DNA of 19,508 bases from an uncultured Oscillospiraceae bacterium (GTDB lineage: Bacteria > Bacillota > Clostridia > Oscillospirales > Oscillospiraceae). Position 1 is the first letter of the stretch, and each line of letters starts with the position of its first letter. The position numbers and the translations under genes are program-made. The stretch is from assembly GCA_934659415.1 (NCBI GenBank), contig CAKUHW010000001.1, positions 1 through 19,508 of the forward strand. The letters run 5' to 3'. Below the pieces are notes generated by a model. It made no database searches. It saw only the letters and a list, made by a program, of their open reading frames with translations, and was not told the origin of the DNA. Positions 1 to 8,062 of this stretch are shown here, in pieces.

Positions 1-61
1 AGACGCGGGTGTTCAGCTTCCGCAGGGACTCAATGTATTCTTGGGGGGTCATCAATGCCAT
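1..61 (-). CDS. 4-hydroxybutyryl-CoA dehydratase / HpaB-family flavoprotein, N-terminus only
   Basis: This is the first 20 codons of a gene that leaves the window at its left edge. The translation MALMTPQEYIESLRKLNTRV closely matches what I recall of the start of Clostridium AbfD, the FAD and [4Fe-4S] enzyme that dehydrates 4-hydroxybutyryl-CoA to crotonyl-CoA; the broader family includes 4-hydroxyphenylacetate 3-hydroxylases. The start is fixed by an AGGAGGA ribosome site at 71-77 with a 9-nt spacer, 28 bp after the stop of the upstream gene, so it belongs to the same operon. The CoA-transferase and thiolase upstream in the operon agree with a 4-hydroxyacyl-CoA pathway. The catalytic cysteines and histidine lie beyond the window, so dehydratase versus hydroxylase cannot be decided from this piece alone. 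Confidence 0.75.
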   Translation of the reverse strand, partial: MALMTPQEYIESLRKLNTRV

Positions 62-89
62 TTTTTGTTATCCTCCTGATTTATCTTTT

Positions 90-1172
90 TTACTGCTGCG
101 TATATCCATCTGCGGCATAAACGCAGCGAGCATTCTGTATGTATTCCGAAATCTTCACAATATTGTCCGGATTCACAGAGGCAGGGACACTGTTGGAATC
201 CGAGATAATGTAACCCCCGTCATGGGCCAGCGTATCCATGCAGGTATCGATGCACTGCCGGATTTCCTCATCTGTGGCATCCGTCATGGTATGCCTGATG
301 TCGATATTACCCACCAGACAAAGCTTTTTCCCATACTCCCGCTTCAAAAGCTTCAGATCCATTGCTCCCGGCTCCAAAGGATGCAAGCCGGACATACCAA
401 GGGTCATCAGGTCGTCCAATACAGGAAACAAGTTGCCGTCGCTGTGGAAAATCCAGGGCGTTTTGATTTCCTGCGCCGCAGGCAGCAAAGCAGGGATAAA
501 GATATCCCGCAGCTCTTCCGAAGTAAAGAAAGGCCCATTGCGATCTGCGAGATCATCAAAAGACCATAGGAAATCAAATCCCAGCTCCATCAAATTGCGA
601 ATATGCTTTTTCATCCATTGCCCATATGTTGAGACGACTTCTTTTACAAAATCCGGATCGCTCTTCACATATTCCTGACAGGCTTGCTGCCCCATGCTGA
701 TCAGTGTCGGCGAAAAGCCCAGCCGAATCCGGCAGAACAGGGCGAACTCTCCGCGGTACCTCTGAACAAAGGCTTCTCCCTCCCGGTACAGAGCGGGATC
801 ATCCACATCCGGCAGTCCCTGCTTCCATGCGCACAAGGTCTCCGGAGTCAGGAGTCCCCCCCTCAGAGCATAGGTTCCGGCAGCAGTTAACTCCAGTCTG
901 GGCATTACCGGAGTAAGAAGCTGGAAGCCCAAGGCGTCCAATCCCAATTTCCGGGCCACGCGTACATCTGTGCTTTCGTCCGGTTCCAGAGTTGTACACC
1001 GTTCTCCCGGCAAAAATGTGGGCGACCAGTTGACTTTATAGTGATGCGCATCCAGAATCGTTTCGCCGAGAATTCCTTCCCGAATCCTGGGGTGAATATA
1101 TCCAAAGGCAAACGGTACCTTATCCGGAGTTCCTCCCCGAAGGGCTGTCAACATTCTTTCAACAGAATTCAT
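90..1172 (-). CDS. Uroporphyrinogen decarboxylase (URO-D)-family protein, probable methyltransferase-like
   Basis: A 360-residue protein of the URO-D TIM-barrel superfamily. Typical features are the N-terminal SVERMLTALRGGTPDKVP segment, FHSDGN at about 242-247, HPLEPGAMD at 264-272, VGNID at 287-291 and GGYIISDSNSVP at 319-330. True HemE proteins serve haem synthesis, but catabolic clusters of anaerobes often carry URO-D paralogues that act as corrinoid-dependent methyltransferases (MtaA/MtbA-like), and the His/Asp/Glu-rich C-terminal half suits that. No corrinoid protein is encoded in the window, so a methyl-transfer role is uncertain; a decarboxylase or lyase role is equally open. It follows the amidohydrolase after a stem-loop and precedes the AbfD-like gene by 28 bp. 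Family assignment is firm; function is not. Confidence 0.85.
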   Translation of the reverse strand: MNSVERMLTALRGGTPDKVPFAFGYIHPRIREGILGETILDAHHYKVNWSPTFLPGERCTTLEPDESTDVRVARKLGLDALGFQLLTPVMPRLELTAAGTYALRGGLLTPETLCAWKQGLPDVDDPALYREGEAFVQRYRGEFALFCRIRLGFSPTLISMGQQACQEYVKSDPDFVKEVVSTYGQWMKKHIRNLMELGFDFLWSFDDLADRNGPFFTSEELRDIFIPALLPAAQEIKTPWIFHSDGNLFPVLDDLMTLGMSGLHPLEPGAMDLKLLKREYGKKLCLVGNIDIRHTMTDATDEEIRQCIDTCMDTLAHDGGYIISDSNSVPASVNPDNIVKISEYIQNARCVYAADGYTQQ

Positions 1173-1200
1173 ATTTCTACCACCTTTCTATTTGATAAAA

Positions 1201-1232
1201 CCATCCCCGACAGAGCAATCTGCCGGGGATGG
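1201..1232 (-). terminator. Stem-loop followed by a short U run (weak or partial terminator)
   Basis: Between the amidohydrolase stop and the URO-D-like start, arms CCATCCCCG and CGGGGATGG pair over 9 bp, with an inner CAGA/TCTG stem and a 4-nt loop. On the minus-strand transcript the hairpin is followed directly by TTTTAT. The U run is short, so partial termination or mRNA 3'-end protection fits better than a full stop. Confidence 0.5.
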
Positions 1233-1239
1233 CGAAGCA

Positions 1240-2442
1240 TTACAGTGGCTTAACCAAGCCGAACATCTGCGTAAAATCAATTTGGCGATAGCGTGTTTTT
1301 CCGGCTTTAACCGTCATTTGCGGAACGAGAATGCGGCTGCTCTTCAGTGAGTTGCCATAGGAATCCACAAAAGTGAAGTCCCGATCCTCGATTTTCATAA
1401 CGGTGATGTCCGCAAAAGCGCCGGGCTTTAAAGTACCGATCTGCCCCTCCATGCCCATCAGCCGGGCGGGAGTCTGTGTGCAGCAGCGAATCACCTCTAC
1501 CAAAGGCATACCCAATGCCAATAAGCGCGAGAGCACCACCGGCAGAGAGAACAGCCGCTCCTGATAAGCGCTGAACGTAATGAGATCCGTGCTGATTACA
1601 TCCGGCATGAAGCCCTGCTCAATCGCAGCCTGAGCCAGCGGGAAGCAGCAATGAATGCGCCCATGCGCGCAGTCAAAAATCACGCCCCGCTTCCGCGCTT
1701 CCCATACTTCCGGGCGGACTCTGTTGTTTTCGTCCAGAATATTGTGCTCGCCCATTTTCTGGAACGTATGGCACAGCACATCCCCCGGCCCCATTTCATT
1801 CACAATATCCGCCATAGGGGTCAGCGGATAGGTGGCGTGAACAGACAGCCGGGTGTTCAGATGCCGGGCTAACTTGACAGACGCCTTCAGCGGTTCGACT
1901 CCCTGCCCATCCGAAATGTCCTTACCCAGCCGGAGCTTCAGGCCATAAATCCATTGAGGATAACGGTCAAACAGATCCTCAAGTCCCTTGACGTCATAAT
2001 TTTCCGGCCGGATGTCCTCCATATACTGCGGTGTGCATAAGCCGCCGGAAGCTACGTTGATAGAGGCCTTCATGGTAATAAGGGCCGGCTGCATCGTGCT
2101 GCGGACAAATCCTTCAAACCCGGAGCTGCCGGTGCTGCCCGCGTCGCAGGCGCTGGTAACGCCGCTTGGCAGCGTATACAGATCAGGCTCTACACCCGTC
2201 ACGTTGAAATTCCAGGAAAAATGGGCATGGTGGTCGATCAGGCCCGGCAGCACATAATATCCATTGCACTCCACGGTTTCTTTTACATCCCTGGGGTCTA
2301 CCACGCCGTTTTCCGGGGCGGCTGCGATTTTATTGCCTTTTACCAATACATCGCAAACCTTGTCGATGTTCTGTGCGGGGTCGATTACATGACCGTTTTT
2401 AAACCAAAAGTCATATTTTTTTTCAGGTTCGATTACTTTCAT
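1240..2442 (-). CDS. Amidohydrolase-superfamily metal-dependent hydrolase (dihydroorotase/deacetylase type)
   Basis: A 400-residue cyclic amidohydrolase-like enzyme. The N-terminal beta domain (about 10-60) leads into the metal site PGLIDHHAHF with HxH at H72/H74. A candidate carbamylated lysine is K169 in YGLKLRLG, further ligands are H202 and H225, and the catalytic aspartate is D286 in ISTD. The C-terminal TPARLMG...GTLKPGAFADITV segment is the usual superfamily ending. The pattern resembles the EF_0837/AHA_3915 'amidohydrolase/deacetylase' group rather than true PyrC. Such enzymes hydrolyse C-N bonds in cyclic imides, hydantoins or N-acyl amino acids, and some members open lactones. It lies 19 bp after the TRAP large permease, suggesting it acts on the imported compound. 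The substrate is unknown. Confidence 0.88.
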   Translation of the reverse strand: MKVIEPEKKYDFWFKNGHVIDPAQNIDKVCDVLVKGNKIAAAPENGVVDPRDVKETVECNGYYVLPGLIDHHAHFSWNFNVTGVEPDLYTLPSGVTSACDAGSTGSSGFEGFVRSTMQPALITMKASINVASGGLCTPQYMEDIRPENYDVKGLEDLFDRYPQWIYGLKLRLGKDISDGQGVEPLKASVKLARHLNTRLSVHATYPLTPMADIVNEMGPGDVLCHTFQKMGEHNILDENNRVRPEVWEARKRGVIFDCAHGRIHCCFPLAQAAIEQGFMPDVISTDLITFSAYQERLFSLPVVLSRLLALGMPLVEVIRCCTQTPARLMGMEGQIGTLKPGAFADITVMKIEDRDFTFVDSYGNSLKSSRILVPQMTVKAGKTRYRQIDFTQMFGLVKPL

Positions 2443-2461
2443 TTTTGACTCTCCCTATGTA

Positions 2462-3745
2462 TCAAACAAACTGCGTCAGGAACAGGGACACCTGCGGGAC
2501 AAAGGTAGTCAACAGAATGACGATCAGGCACATGATGAGAAACGGAACCATCTCTTTTACAATTTCCGAGAATTTGATCTTGGCAATGCCGCAGGCCATG
2601 AACAAATGCACACCCAAGGGCGGCGTCAGCAGGCCGAACGTGATGTTTACCACCATCAGGGCGCCAAACTGAATGATGGGAATGTTAAGTTCCTGAGCAA
2701 TCGGCAGCAGCATGGGCGTCAGAATCAGAACCGTGGAAATCTGATCCATAAAGGTACCGGCAATCAGCAGAATCACCGTGACAATCAGCAGGAACTCCAC
2801 TTTGGAAATATGATGATTCGTGATGAAACTCACCAATGTTGCAGGCAGCTGCGCCATTGTCAGCATCTTACCGAACGCAGAGGCCGCCGCAATGATAAAC
2901 ATAATCGTAGCAGATGTTCCCGCACTGCGGACCAGAACATTTTTCAGCCGCTCCCAGGTCAGTTCCTTTGTAACAAATACGCCTACTACAAAGGCATACG
3001 CACAGGCCACAGCTGCCGCTTCCGTCGGCGTAAACAGGCCGCTGTAGATGCCGCCCAGAATGATAATGGGCATCAGCAGAGGCCAGATGCCTTCTTTCAT
3101 AGAGCGGAGGAACCGCTGGAAGCTGAAGTGCTCGCCGCCGCCCCAGCCGCAGCGCTTACCCTTGAAATAGGACAGCACACACAGGCCAAGCGCGGTCATC
3201 AATCCGGGAATCACACCGGAGAGCAGCATTTTTGCAATAGAAGCGCCGGAAATGACACCGTAGTTGATCATTGCCACAGAGGGCGGAATGAAGATGCCGA
3301 TACAGCCGGCCGTGGCACACAGCGCCGCAGACCATGCCGCAGAATAGCCCCGAGCCACCATAGCGGGGATCATAATTCCGCCGATCGCTGCCAGAGTCGC
3401 CGGGCCGGAACCGGAGATCGCGCCAAAGAACACGCAGGCAATGGCCGCAACCATGCCAAGGCCGCCGGGAATGCTGCCCACCAGAGTACTTGCCACATCC
3501 ACCAGCCGTTTGGAAATGCCGCCGCCTTCCATAAGGTTGCCGGCCAGAATGAAGAAGGGGCAGGCCAGCAGCGGGAAGGAATTGATGCCCTGCAACATCC
3601 AGGAGCCTGCCGTATTCAGCGTCAGCGCCCCGGTAATCATCAGGGGGACGGTTACGGATATACCCAGAGAAAAAGAAATCGGGAAGCCCAGAAGCGCCAG
3701 CACAAAGAACAGGGCAAACATCCAGACCAGAAGTTCAGCCATCAT
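2462..3745 (-). CDS. dctM: TRAP transporter large permease (DctM family), system 1
   Basis: A 427-residue, very hydrophobic protein with about a dozen membrane segments, matching the 12-helix DctM subunit that forms the sodium-coupled transport channel of TRAP uptake systems. Family signatures include FFILAGNLMEGGGIS near the N-terminus, GAISGSGPATLAAIGGIMIPAM, FIPPSVAMINYG, a FTPTEAAAVAC segment and GLLTPPLGVHLFMACGIA near the C-terminus. The ATG overlaps the stop of the small permease by one base (TAATG), so the two are translationally coupled. It is followed 19 bp later by the amidohydrolase. Transport of a small organic anion is inferred from the family; the actual ligand is not visible. 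Confidence 0.95.
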   Translation of the reverse strand: MMAELLVWMFALFFVLALLGFPISFSLGISVTVPLMITGALTLNTAGSWMLQGINSFPLLACPFFILAGNLMEGGGISKRLVDVASTLVGSIPGGLGMVAAIACVFFGAISGSGPATLAAIGGIMIPAMVARGYSAAWSAALCATAGCIGIFIPPSVAMINYGVISGASIAKMLLSGVIPGLMTALGLCVLSYFKGKRCGWGGGEHFSFQRFLRSMKEGIWPLLMPIIILGGIYSGLFTPTEAAAVACAYAFVVGVFVTKELTWERLKNVLVRSAGTSATIMFIIAAASAFGKMLTMAQLPATLVSFITNHHISKVEFLLIVTVILLIAGTFMDQISTVLILTPMLLPIAQELNIPIIQFGALMVVNITFGLLTPPLGVHLFMACGIAKIKFSEIVKEMVPFLIMCLIVILLTTFVPQVSLFLTQFV

Positions 3746-4221
3746 TATGCCTCGCCCCCTTTCGCTTCCCGGTGGTCTTTAATGCATTCATAGAGTTTAA
3801 AAGCAAATTCAGCAAACATCAGGACACCTCCTGCGACGACGCAGGCATAGACCACACCCATGCTCAAGCCCATGGCAGTAGAGGTCTGCATATACTGTTT
3901 AGACACCATCTGGACGCCGATGTAGCAAAATACGACAGAGAAAAACATGCCGATCATGTCCAGGATCAGAGCAATGATAAATTGCAGGGCTTTCGGAAAA
4001 CGGCTTACAAACACATCGATTCCCACATGCTCGTTTGTGCCCACGCCCATAGCCGCGCCTACCATGGTCATCCACATAACCAGAAAGCGAACCAGTTCTT
4101 CACTCCAGGGCAGTGAAAAGTTGAAAGTAAAGCGATTGACTGCCGCCAAAAACGTAACTACAGTCATAACGGCCAAAATTACCGACGACGCAAACTGTTC
4201 AAATTTGTGTATATACTTCAT
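3745..4221 (-). CDS. dctQ: TRAP transporter small permease (DctQ family), system 1
   Basis: A 158-residue protein with four predicted membrane segments (about 12-32, 42-62, 82-105 and 122-145), the usual DctQ size. The region PWSEELVRFLVMWMTMVGAA is the family hallmark, with charged residues between helices 1 and 2. DctQ packs against DctM to scaffold the transport unit and dock the substrate-binding protein. The stop overlaps the DctM start by one base. It is separated from the upstream binding-protein gene by 103 bp holding a strong stem-loop, an arrangement that usually lets the binding protein be made in excess over the membrane subunits. Confidence 0.93.
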   Translation of the reverse strand: MKYIHKFEQFASSVILAVMTVVTFLAAVNRFTFNFSLPWSEELVRFLVMWMTMVGAAMGVGTNEHVGIDVFVSRFPKALQFIIALILDMIGMFFSVVFCYIGVQMVSKQYMQTSTAMGLSMGVVYACVVAGGVLMFAEFAFKLYECIKDHREAKGGEA

Positions 4222-4258
4222 AAATTTCTATTTTCTCCAATTCAGTATGCAGATTGCC

Positions 4259-4291
4259 CCCACCCGGACAGGCTGTGCCTGTCCGGGTGGG
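4259..4291 (-). other. Strong intra-operon stem-loop after the TRAP binding-protein gene
   Basis: A perfect 15-bp stem (arms CCCACCCGGACAGGC and its complement) with a TGT loop lies between the DctP-type gene (stop at 4325) and the DctQ gene (start 4221). There is no U tract on the minus-strand transcript, so it is not a standard intrinsic terminator. As with periplasmic-binding-protein operons in general, it probably protects the upstream mRNA 3' end and lowers downstream permease expression. Confidence 0.65.
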
Positions 4292-4324
4292 TTGATGAGG
4301 ATTGTCAGCCCCCTGTCATGCCGC

Positions 4325-5359
4325 TTAAGCTCTGCCCAGAGAAGCCATCACGCTGTCAAAGAATTCTGCGCCAATTGCGTCACGGTTATCATCATAAATG
4401 CTGGAGCATTTGGCTGCCAGTTCATCACGGACTTCGCTGGAAACCTCAGTGATCTGCAGGCCGCCGCTCACCATCTTCTCAGCAGCCTCATCCTGGCTCT
4501 GCCGCATGGTTTCCTTCATCTGCTTGGCTGCCTCTGCCCCCACTTCCTTCACCAGAGTCTGCAGGTCTTCAGGCAGCTTATCCATGGTGGCCTTAGAAGC
4601 CAGAATAACGCCGGGGGTATACATATGCTGCGTGGTGCTCATATATTTGCAGACTTCCTCAATGCCAGAAGATGCAAACAGTGCGTTGGGGCCGTCAGCG
4701 CCGTCCACCGTACCCATCTGCAGGCCGGTATAGGTTTCGCCCCAGCTCATAATCGTGGGGTCGCAGCCGAACGCCGTCCACATACCGACAGCAATAGGAG
4801 ACTCGATAGAACGCATCTTGATGCCCTTCAGATCCTCTGCCGTTTCAATAGGACGGATATTGTTGAAGGTATTCCGGAAGCCGTATTCGCACCAGCCCAG
4901 ATTGTAAAGGCCGATATCGGGCAGCATATCGGACAGCTGCTGACCGATTTCGCCCTCAAATAGTGCGTCGGCGGACTCATAGTCACTGACCAGATAAGGC
5001 AGGTCAATGATCTTAAAAGCATCAATATAGCTTTCAATTGCCACTGCGGAACCGCCGAAGAAATCCAGAGTACCGTCCATCATCATTTCGCAGGCGGCGG
5101 TCTGGTCTGCCAGCGTAGCGCTGGGATAAATTTCCAGAGTAATCGCTCCATTGGAGCGCTCCTCCAGCTCTTTCTTCATGTACTCCGCTGCGGCATTAAT
5201 CGGCTCGCTGGTGGAGGACGCGTGGGCGAAACGCAGCGTATAGGTTTTTCCGCCCTCGCTGCCGCTGGAATCAGAGGTGTCGGAATCCTTGCTGCCGCCG
5301 CAGGCGGTCAGGCCAAGGGCCATGGTCAATGCCAACAGGAGGGAAAGCATCTTTTTCAT
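4325..5359 (-). CDS. dctP: TRAP transporter substrate-binding lipoprotein (DctP family), system 1
   Basis: A 344-residue extracytoplasmic solute receptor. The N-terminus is a lipoprotein signal with a LTAC lipobox (C20), followed by a Ser/Asp/Gly-rich linker to about residue 38. The mature domain begins YTLRFAHASSTSEP, as in DctP receptors, and has the conserved GFRNTFNNIRPIETAEDLKGIK block, whose arginine region binds the carboxylate of the ligand. The segment GLQMGTVDGADGPNA is the second hallmark. This points to a small mono- or dicarboxylate ligand. The start is supported by a purine-rich site just upstream. It heads a P-Q-M set and follows the HpaI aldolase after 79 bp. It shows only family-level similarity to the second receptor in this operon, so the two probably bind different ligands. 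Confidence 0.95.
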   Translation of the reverse strand: MKKMLSLLLALTMALGLTACGGSKDSDTSDSSGSEGGKTYTLRFAHASSTSEPINAAAEYMKKELEERSNGAITLEIYPSATLADQTAACEMMMDGTLDFFGGSAVAIESYIDAFKIIDLPYLVSDYESADALFEGEIGQQLSDMLPDIGLYNLGWCEYGFRNTFNNIRPIETAEDLKGIKMRSIESPIAVGMWTAFGCDPTIMSWGETYTGLQMGTVDGADGPNALFASSGIEEVCKYMSTTQHMYTPGVILASKATMDKLPEDLQTLVKEVGAEAAKQMKETMRQSQDEAAEKMVSGGLQITEVSSEVRDELAAKCSSIYDDNRDAIGAEFFDSVMASLGRA

Positions 5360-5438
5360 TTGATTAATTCCTTTCTATTTTTGAGTATGGTTGTTCCATG
5401 GATCGATAAAGGTAAACCCTGACAGGAATCTCTGCGCT

Positions 5439-6200
5439 TTACAGCGCATTGCGAACAGCCTGAATCCGTTTTTCACTTTCCTGCCGGAAAAACACCTGAT
5501 CATTCATGCAGGTCACGAGCTGAAAGCCCTGCCGGATCCGCGCCAGAGCCGCCTCTGCCGTTCCCGCCACGATACCGGGCGTGATTCCATACTGGCGGCA
5601 GGCGCCCAGCACCTGTTCAACCGCGGCATTCACTGCCGGATCGTTCGGAGCGCAGCCCAAATCCTGGCTGAGATCCGCCGTACCGATAAATACGCAGTCC
5701 AGTCCCGGAGTCCGGCAGATGGCCTGAATATTTTCAACTCCCAAACGGGTCTCGCACTGTATAATGGTATAAAGGGTCTCGTTTGCCTGCTGGGGATAAT
5801 TTTCATACTTTCCCCATCTTGGCCCCCGGCCGCCGTTCGCTCCCCGGCGGCCAAGCGGTGGGAATTTGACAGCATCTATAATGGCCCGGGCCTGTTCCGG
5901 GGTTTCTACCATAGGCACCATCAGGCCGTGAACTCCCACATCCAGCAGGCGGCTCATCTGCGGAAAATCGTTGGGATCATAGACCCGGACAAAGGCGGAC
6001 ATTCCGTAGAGCTCCGATGCCCTTACCATATCCACGATGGTCTCTGTATCTGTCTGCGCGTGTTCCGCATCAATGAGGATGAAATCCAAGCCGTTGATTC
6101 CCAGGCATTCGCAGTTCATCGCAGAACCGGAAGCCACAAAGGCGCCTAAAGCATATCCGTTTGTCCGGAGCTTTTCCCGGGCGAAGTTTCTCATCTTCAT
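5439..6200 (-). CDS. HpcH/HpaI-family class II aldolase
   Basis: A 253-residue aldolase, close to the usual length for HpaI, GarL and RhmA, which split 2-oxo-4-hydroxy acids into pyruvate and an aldehyde using a divalent metal. Expected residues are present: H47 in LIDAEHAQ (catalytic base), R72 in FVRV, the glycine/proline loop VHGLMVPMVETPEQA, E150 in IIQCETRLGVENI and D176 in FIGTADLSQDLG as metal ligands. HpaI itself acts on 4-hydroxy-2-oxoheptanedioate, giving succinate semialdehyde, which could be reduced to 4-hydroxybutyrate and feed the CoA-transferase and AbfD-like enzyme of this operon; that link is inference. It lies 28 bp after the upstream cupin gene. Confidence 0.9.
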   Translation of the reverse strand: MKMRNFAREKLRTNGYALGAFVASGSAMNCECLGINGLDFILIDAEHAQTDTETIVDMVRASELYGMSAFVRVYDPNDFPQMSRLLDVGVHGLMVPMVETPEQARAIIDAVKFPPLGRRGANGGRGPRWGKYENYPQQANETLYTIIQCETRLGVENIQAICRTPGLDCVFIGTADLSQDLGCAPNDPAVNAAVEQVLGACRQYGITPGIVAGTAEAALARIRQGFQLVTCMNDQVFFRQESEKRIQAVRNAL

Positions 6201-6228
6201 GTGGAGATTCCTTTCCGCTTTTGTAACA

Positions 6229-6606
6229 TTACTTCAAGCTGTCCAGGAAGTCCTGATAGAATTTCTTGAACTCCGGCCGGGGTGTCCCGAAAATATCCAT
6301 CTGGAAACAGGGAATATCCGTGTCGTGAACGTCTACATAATGAATGACGTTCGGCGGAACGACCACAAAGCCGCCGGGTGTCAGGTGATAGGGGGTTCCA
6401 TCCACCCAATAGTCGCATTCCCCCTCCAGCACCAGAGCCACCTGCTCCTCCGGATGGGAGTGCGGCTTTTTCTCATGCCCCGCCGTGACCTGACCCAGGG
6501 TAATGGTTACGTCATCGGCTCCCATAGCCAGAGTGACCTGCTTGATACCTTCCCGGACAGGCCGCCAGCGCATCTGATTCCAGTTTCCTGCCATAATCTC
6601 GCTCAT
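6229..6606 (-). CDS. Small cupin-domain protein, copy 1
   Basis: A single-domain cupin of 125 residues. Motif 1 is PHSHPEEQVALVLEGECDYWVDG with H49, H51 and an acidic/amide ligand at 54-55; motif 2 is TPGGFVVVPPNVIHY with H89. This is a complete metal-binding set apart from the last ligand's exact identity. Such small cupins can be isomerases, lactone or sugar-acid enzymes, or ligand-sensing proteins. It is clearly paralogous to the cupin at 11312-11728: both share the REGIKQVTL/RSGIRQVTL, HSH..EQ, VLEGECDY and IPC blocks. It sits between the CoA-transferase and the aldolase, so a catalytic step in the same pathway is likely, but I cannot name the reaction. Confidence 0.88.
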   Translation of the reverse strand: MSEIMAGNWNQMRWRPVREGIKQVTLAMGADDVTITLGQVTAGHEKKPHSHPEEQVALVLEGECDYWVDGTPYHLTPGGFVVVPPNVIHYVDVHDTDIPCFQMDIFGTPRPEFKKFYQDFLDSLK

Positions 6607-6664
6607 AAATTACCTCGCTTAATCTGATTTCCTGATTTGTCCGATAAAATCCCAAAACGGCATT

Positions 6665-8041
6665 TTACCAAGTCACCTTACTGGTAGTTTTCCAGATGCC
6701 CACCTTCTCTGCGTCCCGGATCAGCTCATCCCGGAAATCCGGATGGGCAATACTGATGAGCTTCTCTGCTCGCTCCCAGGTAGACAGGCCCTTCAGGCTT
6801 ACGGCGCCGTATTCCGTTACTACATAATGGGTTGCGTGACGGGGGCAGGACACAATCGTTCCCTCCGGCAGCATGGGCATAATGTTGGAAGTCAAGGATC
6901 CGTCTTTATTTTTACGGACAGAGGGCGTGCACAGGAAGCTCTTGCCCCCCTTGGATTTGAATGCACCCATGACATAATCCAGCTGTCCGCCGGTGCCGCT
7001 GATGTGCCGCAGGCCGGCCGCCTCGGAATTTGCCTGACCGAACAGGTCTACCTGCATGCAGCTGTTGATGGATACCATTTTATCGTTGCCGGCAATGGTT
7101 TCCAGCGCATTGACATAGTCAACCGGCGCGCAATAGCCCAGGGGGTTATCATCCAGAAAATCATAGACCTCCTGCGAACCCATCGCAAAGGTGAACACCA
7201 TTTTGCCCCGGTCCAGATTTTTATTGCCCGTGATTTTTCCGGCCTTATAAAGATCCACATAGGCATCCACGAACATCTCCGTGTGAACGCTGAGATCGTT
7301 AATATCAGACTCGGCAATCATTTTGCCCACGGAGTTCGGAATTCCGCCAATGCCCAGCTGGAGGGTGCTGCCGCTTTCCAGCAGATTCACAATGTGCCCG
7401 GCAATCTTCCTGTCAACCTCATTGGCTTCCTTCGCCACCAGATTGGGCAGGGGGTTGCTGGGGCCTTCCACCACCATGCTCACCTGATTGATATTGATGG
7501 TATTGCCCACGCCGTGGATCACGGGGAATTTTTCGTTGACCTCCACGATAATCTTCTTGGCGGATTGGAAAATTCCCCAATACTCAGCCACCTGAGGCCC
7601 CAAATTGAAATTGCCGAACCGATCCATCGGGCCGACCTGCAGCATCGCTACGTCAATGTCGCCCACGCACTCCGCCCAGTATTTGGTGTTTTCCCGGAAC
7701 TGAACGGGAATAAACCAGCAGCGGCCTTCCTTGCACATCTGGCGATCCAGTGTGCTCATATGGGTGCTGAGGTATTTGAAGTGCTCCGCATTGGGATCGG
7801 CCTCCAGAATAGCGGGCTTGCGGGGGTGATTCCAGTTGGTGGTGCAAATCAGCACATCATGCAGTTCCTCCGTGCGCTTGGCCAGCGCAATATCCAGAGA
7901 GTCTACCAACCCGCTGAACAAACCGTAATGCACCCGGTCGCCGGACTTGATGCACTTAACGGCCTCATCCGCTGTTGTCAGCTTGTCCCGATACATTTGC
8001 TGAACCTGATTGACCGGGCAAAATGTTTTTACGAATTCCAT
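6665..8041 (-). CDS. Acetyl-CoA hydrolase/transferase-family CoA-transferase (4-hydroxybutyrate or butyrate:acetate CoA-transferase type)
   Basis: A 458-residue class I CoA-transferase. It has the N-terminal TADEAVKCIKSGDRV segment, the oxyanion glycine loop LQLGIGGIPNSVG at about 228-239, the catalytic glutamate E255 in SVHTEMFVDAYVDL, and the CoA-site block SGTGGQLDYVMGAFKSKGGKSF. These are typical of the AbfT/Cat2 and butyryl-CoA:acetate CoA-transferase branch, which moves CoA from acetyl-CoA to a 4-hydroxy- or simple short-chain acid. With an AbfD-like dehydratase in the same operon, a 4-hydroxyacid is the likeliest acceptor. The ATG lies 21 bp after the thiolase stop, so the two are made together. 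No sign of damage. Confidence 0.93.
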   Translation of the reverse strand: MEFVKTFCPVNQVQQMYRDKLTTADEAVKCIKSGDRVHYGLFSGLVDSLDIALAKRTEELHDVLICTTNWNHPRKPAILEADPNAEHFKYLSTHMSTLDRQMCKEGRCWFIPVQFRENTKYWAECVGDIDVAMLQVGPMDRFGNFNLGPQVAEYWGIFQSAKKIIVEVNEKFPVIHGVGNTININQVSMVVEGPSNPLPNLVAKEANEVDRKIAGHIVNLLESGSTLQLGIGGIPNSVGKMIAESDINDLSVHTEMFVDAYVDLYKAGKITGNKNLDRGKMVFTFAMGSQEVYDFLDDNPLGYCAPVDYVNALETIAGNDKMVSINSCMQVDLFGQANSEAAGLRHISGTGGQLDYVMGAFKSKGGKSFLCTPSVRKNKDGSLTSNIMPMLPEGTIVSCPRHATHYVVTEYGAVSLKGLSTWERAEKLISIAHPDFRDELIRDAEKVGIWKTTSKVTW

Positions 8042-8062
8042 GTATTTGCTCCTCCTGCGCTT

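Noticed and set aside
2606..3793. A 395-codon plus-strand frame opposite the first TRAP large permease
   Set aside because: Its composition (very high His, Gln, Arg, Asn) is what the complement of a hydrophobic membrane-protein gene gives; no domain is seen.
4259..4291. The TRAP stem-loop as an intrinsic terminator
   Set aside because: The minus-strand transcript downstream has no U run, and the operon's permease genes follow with tight coupling.
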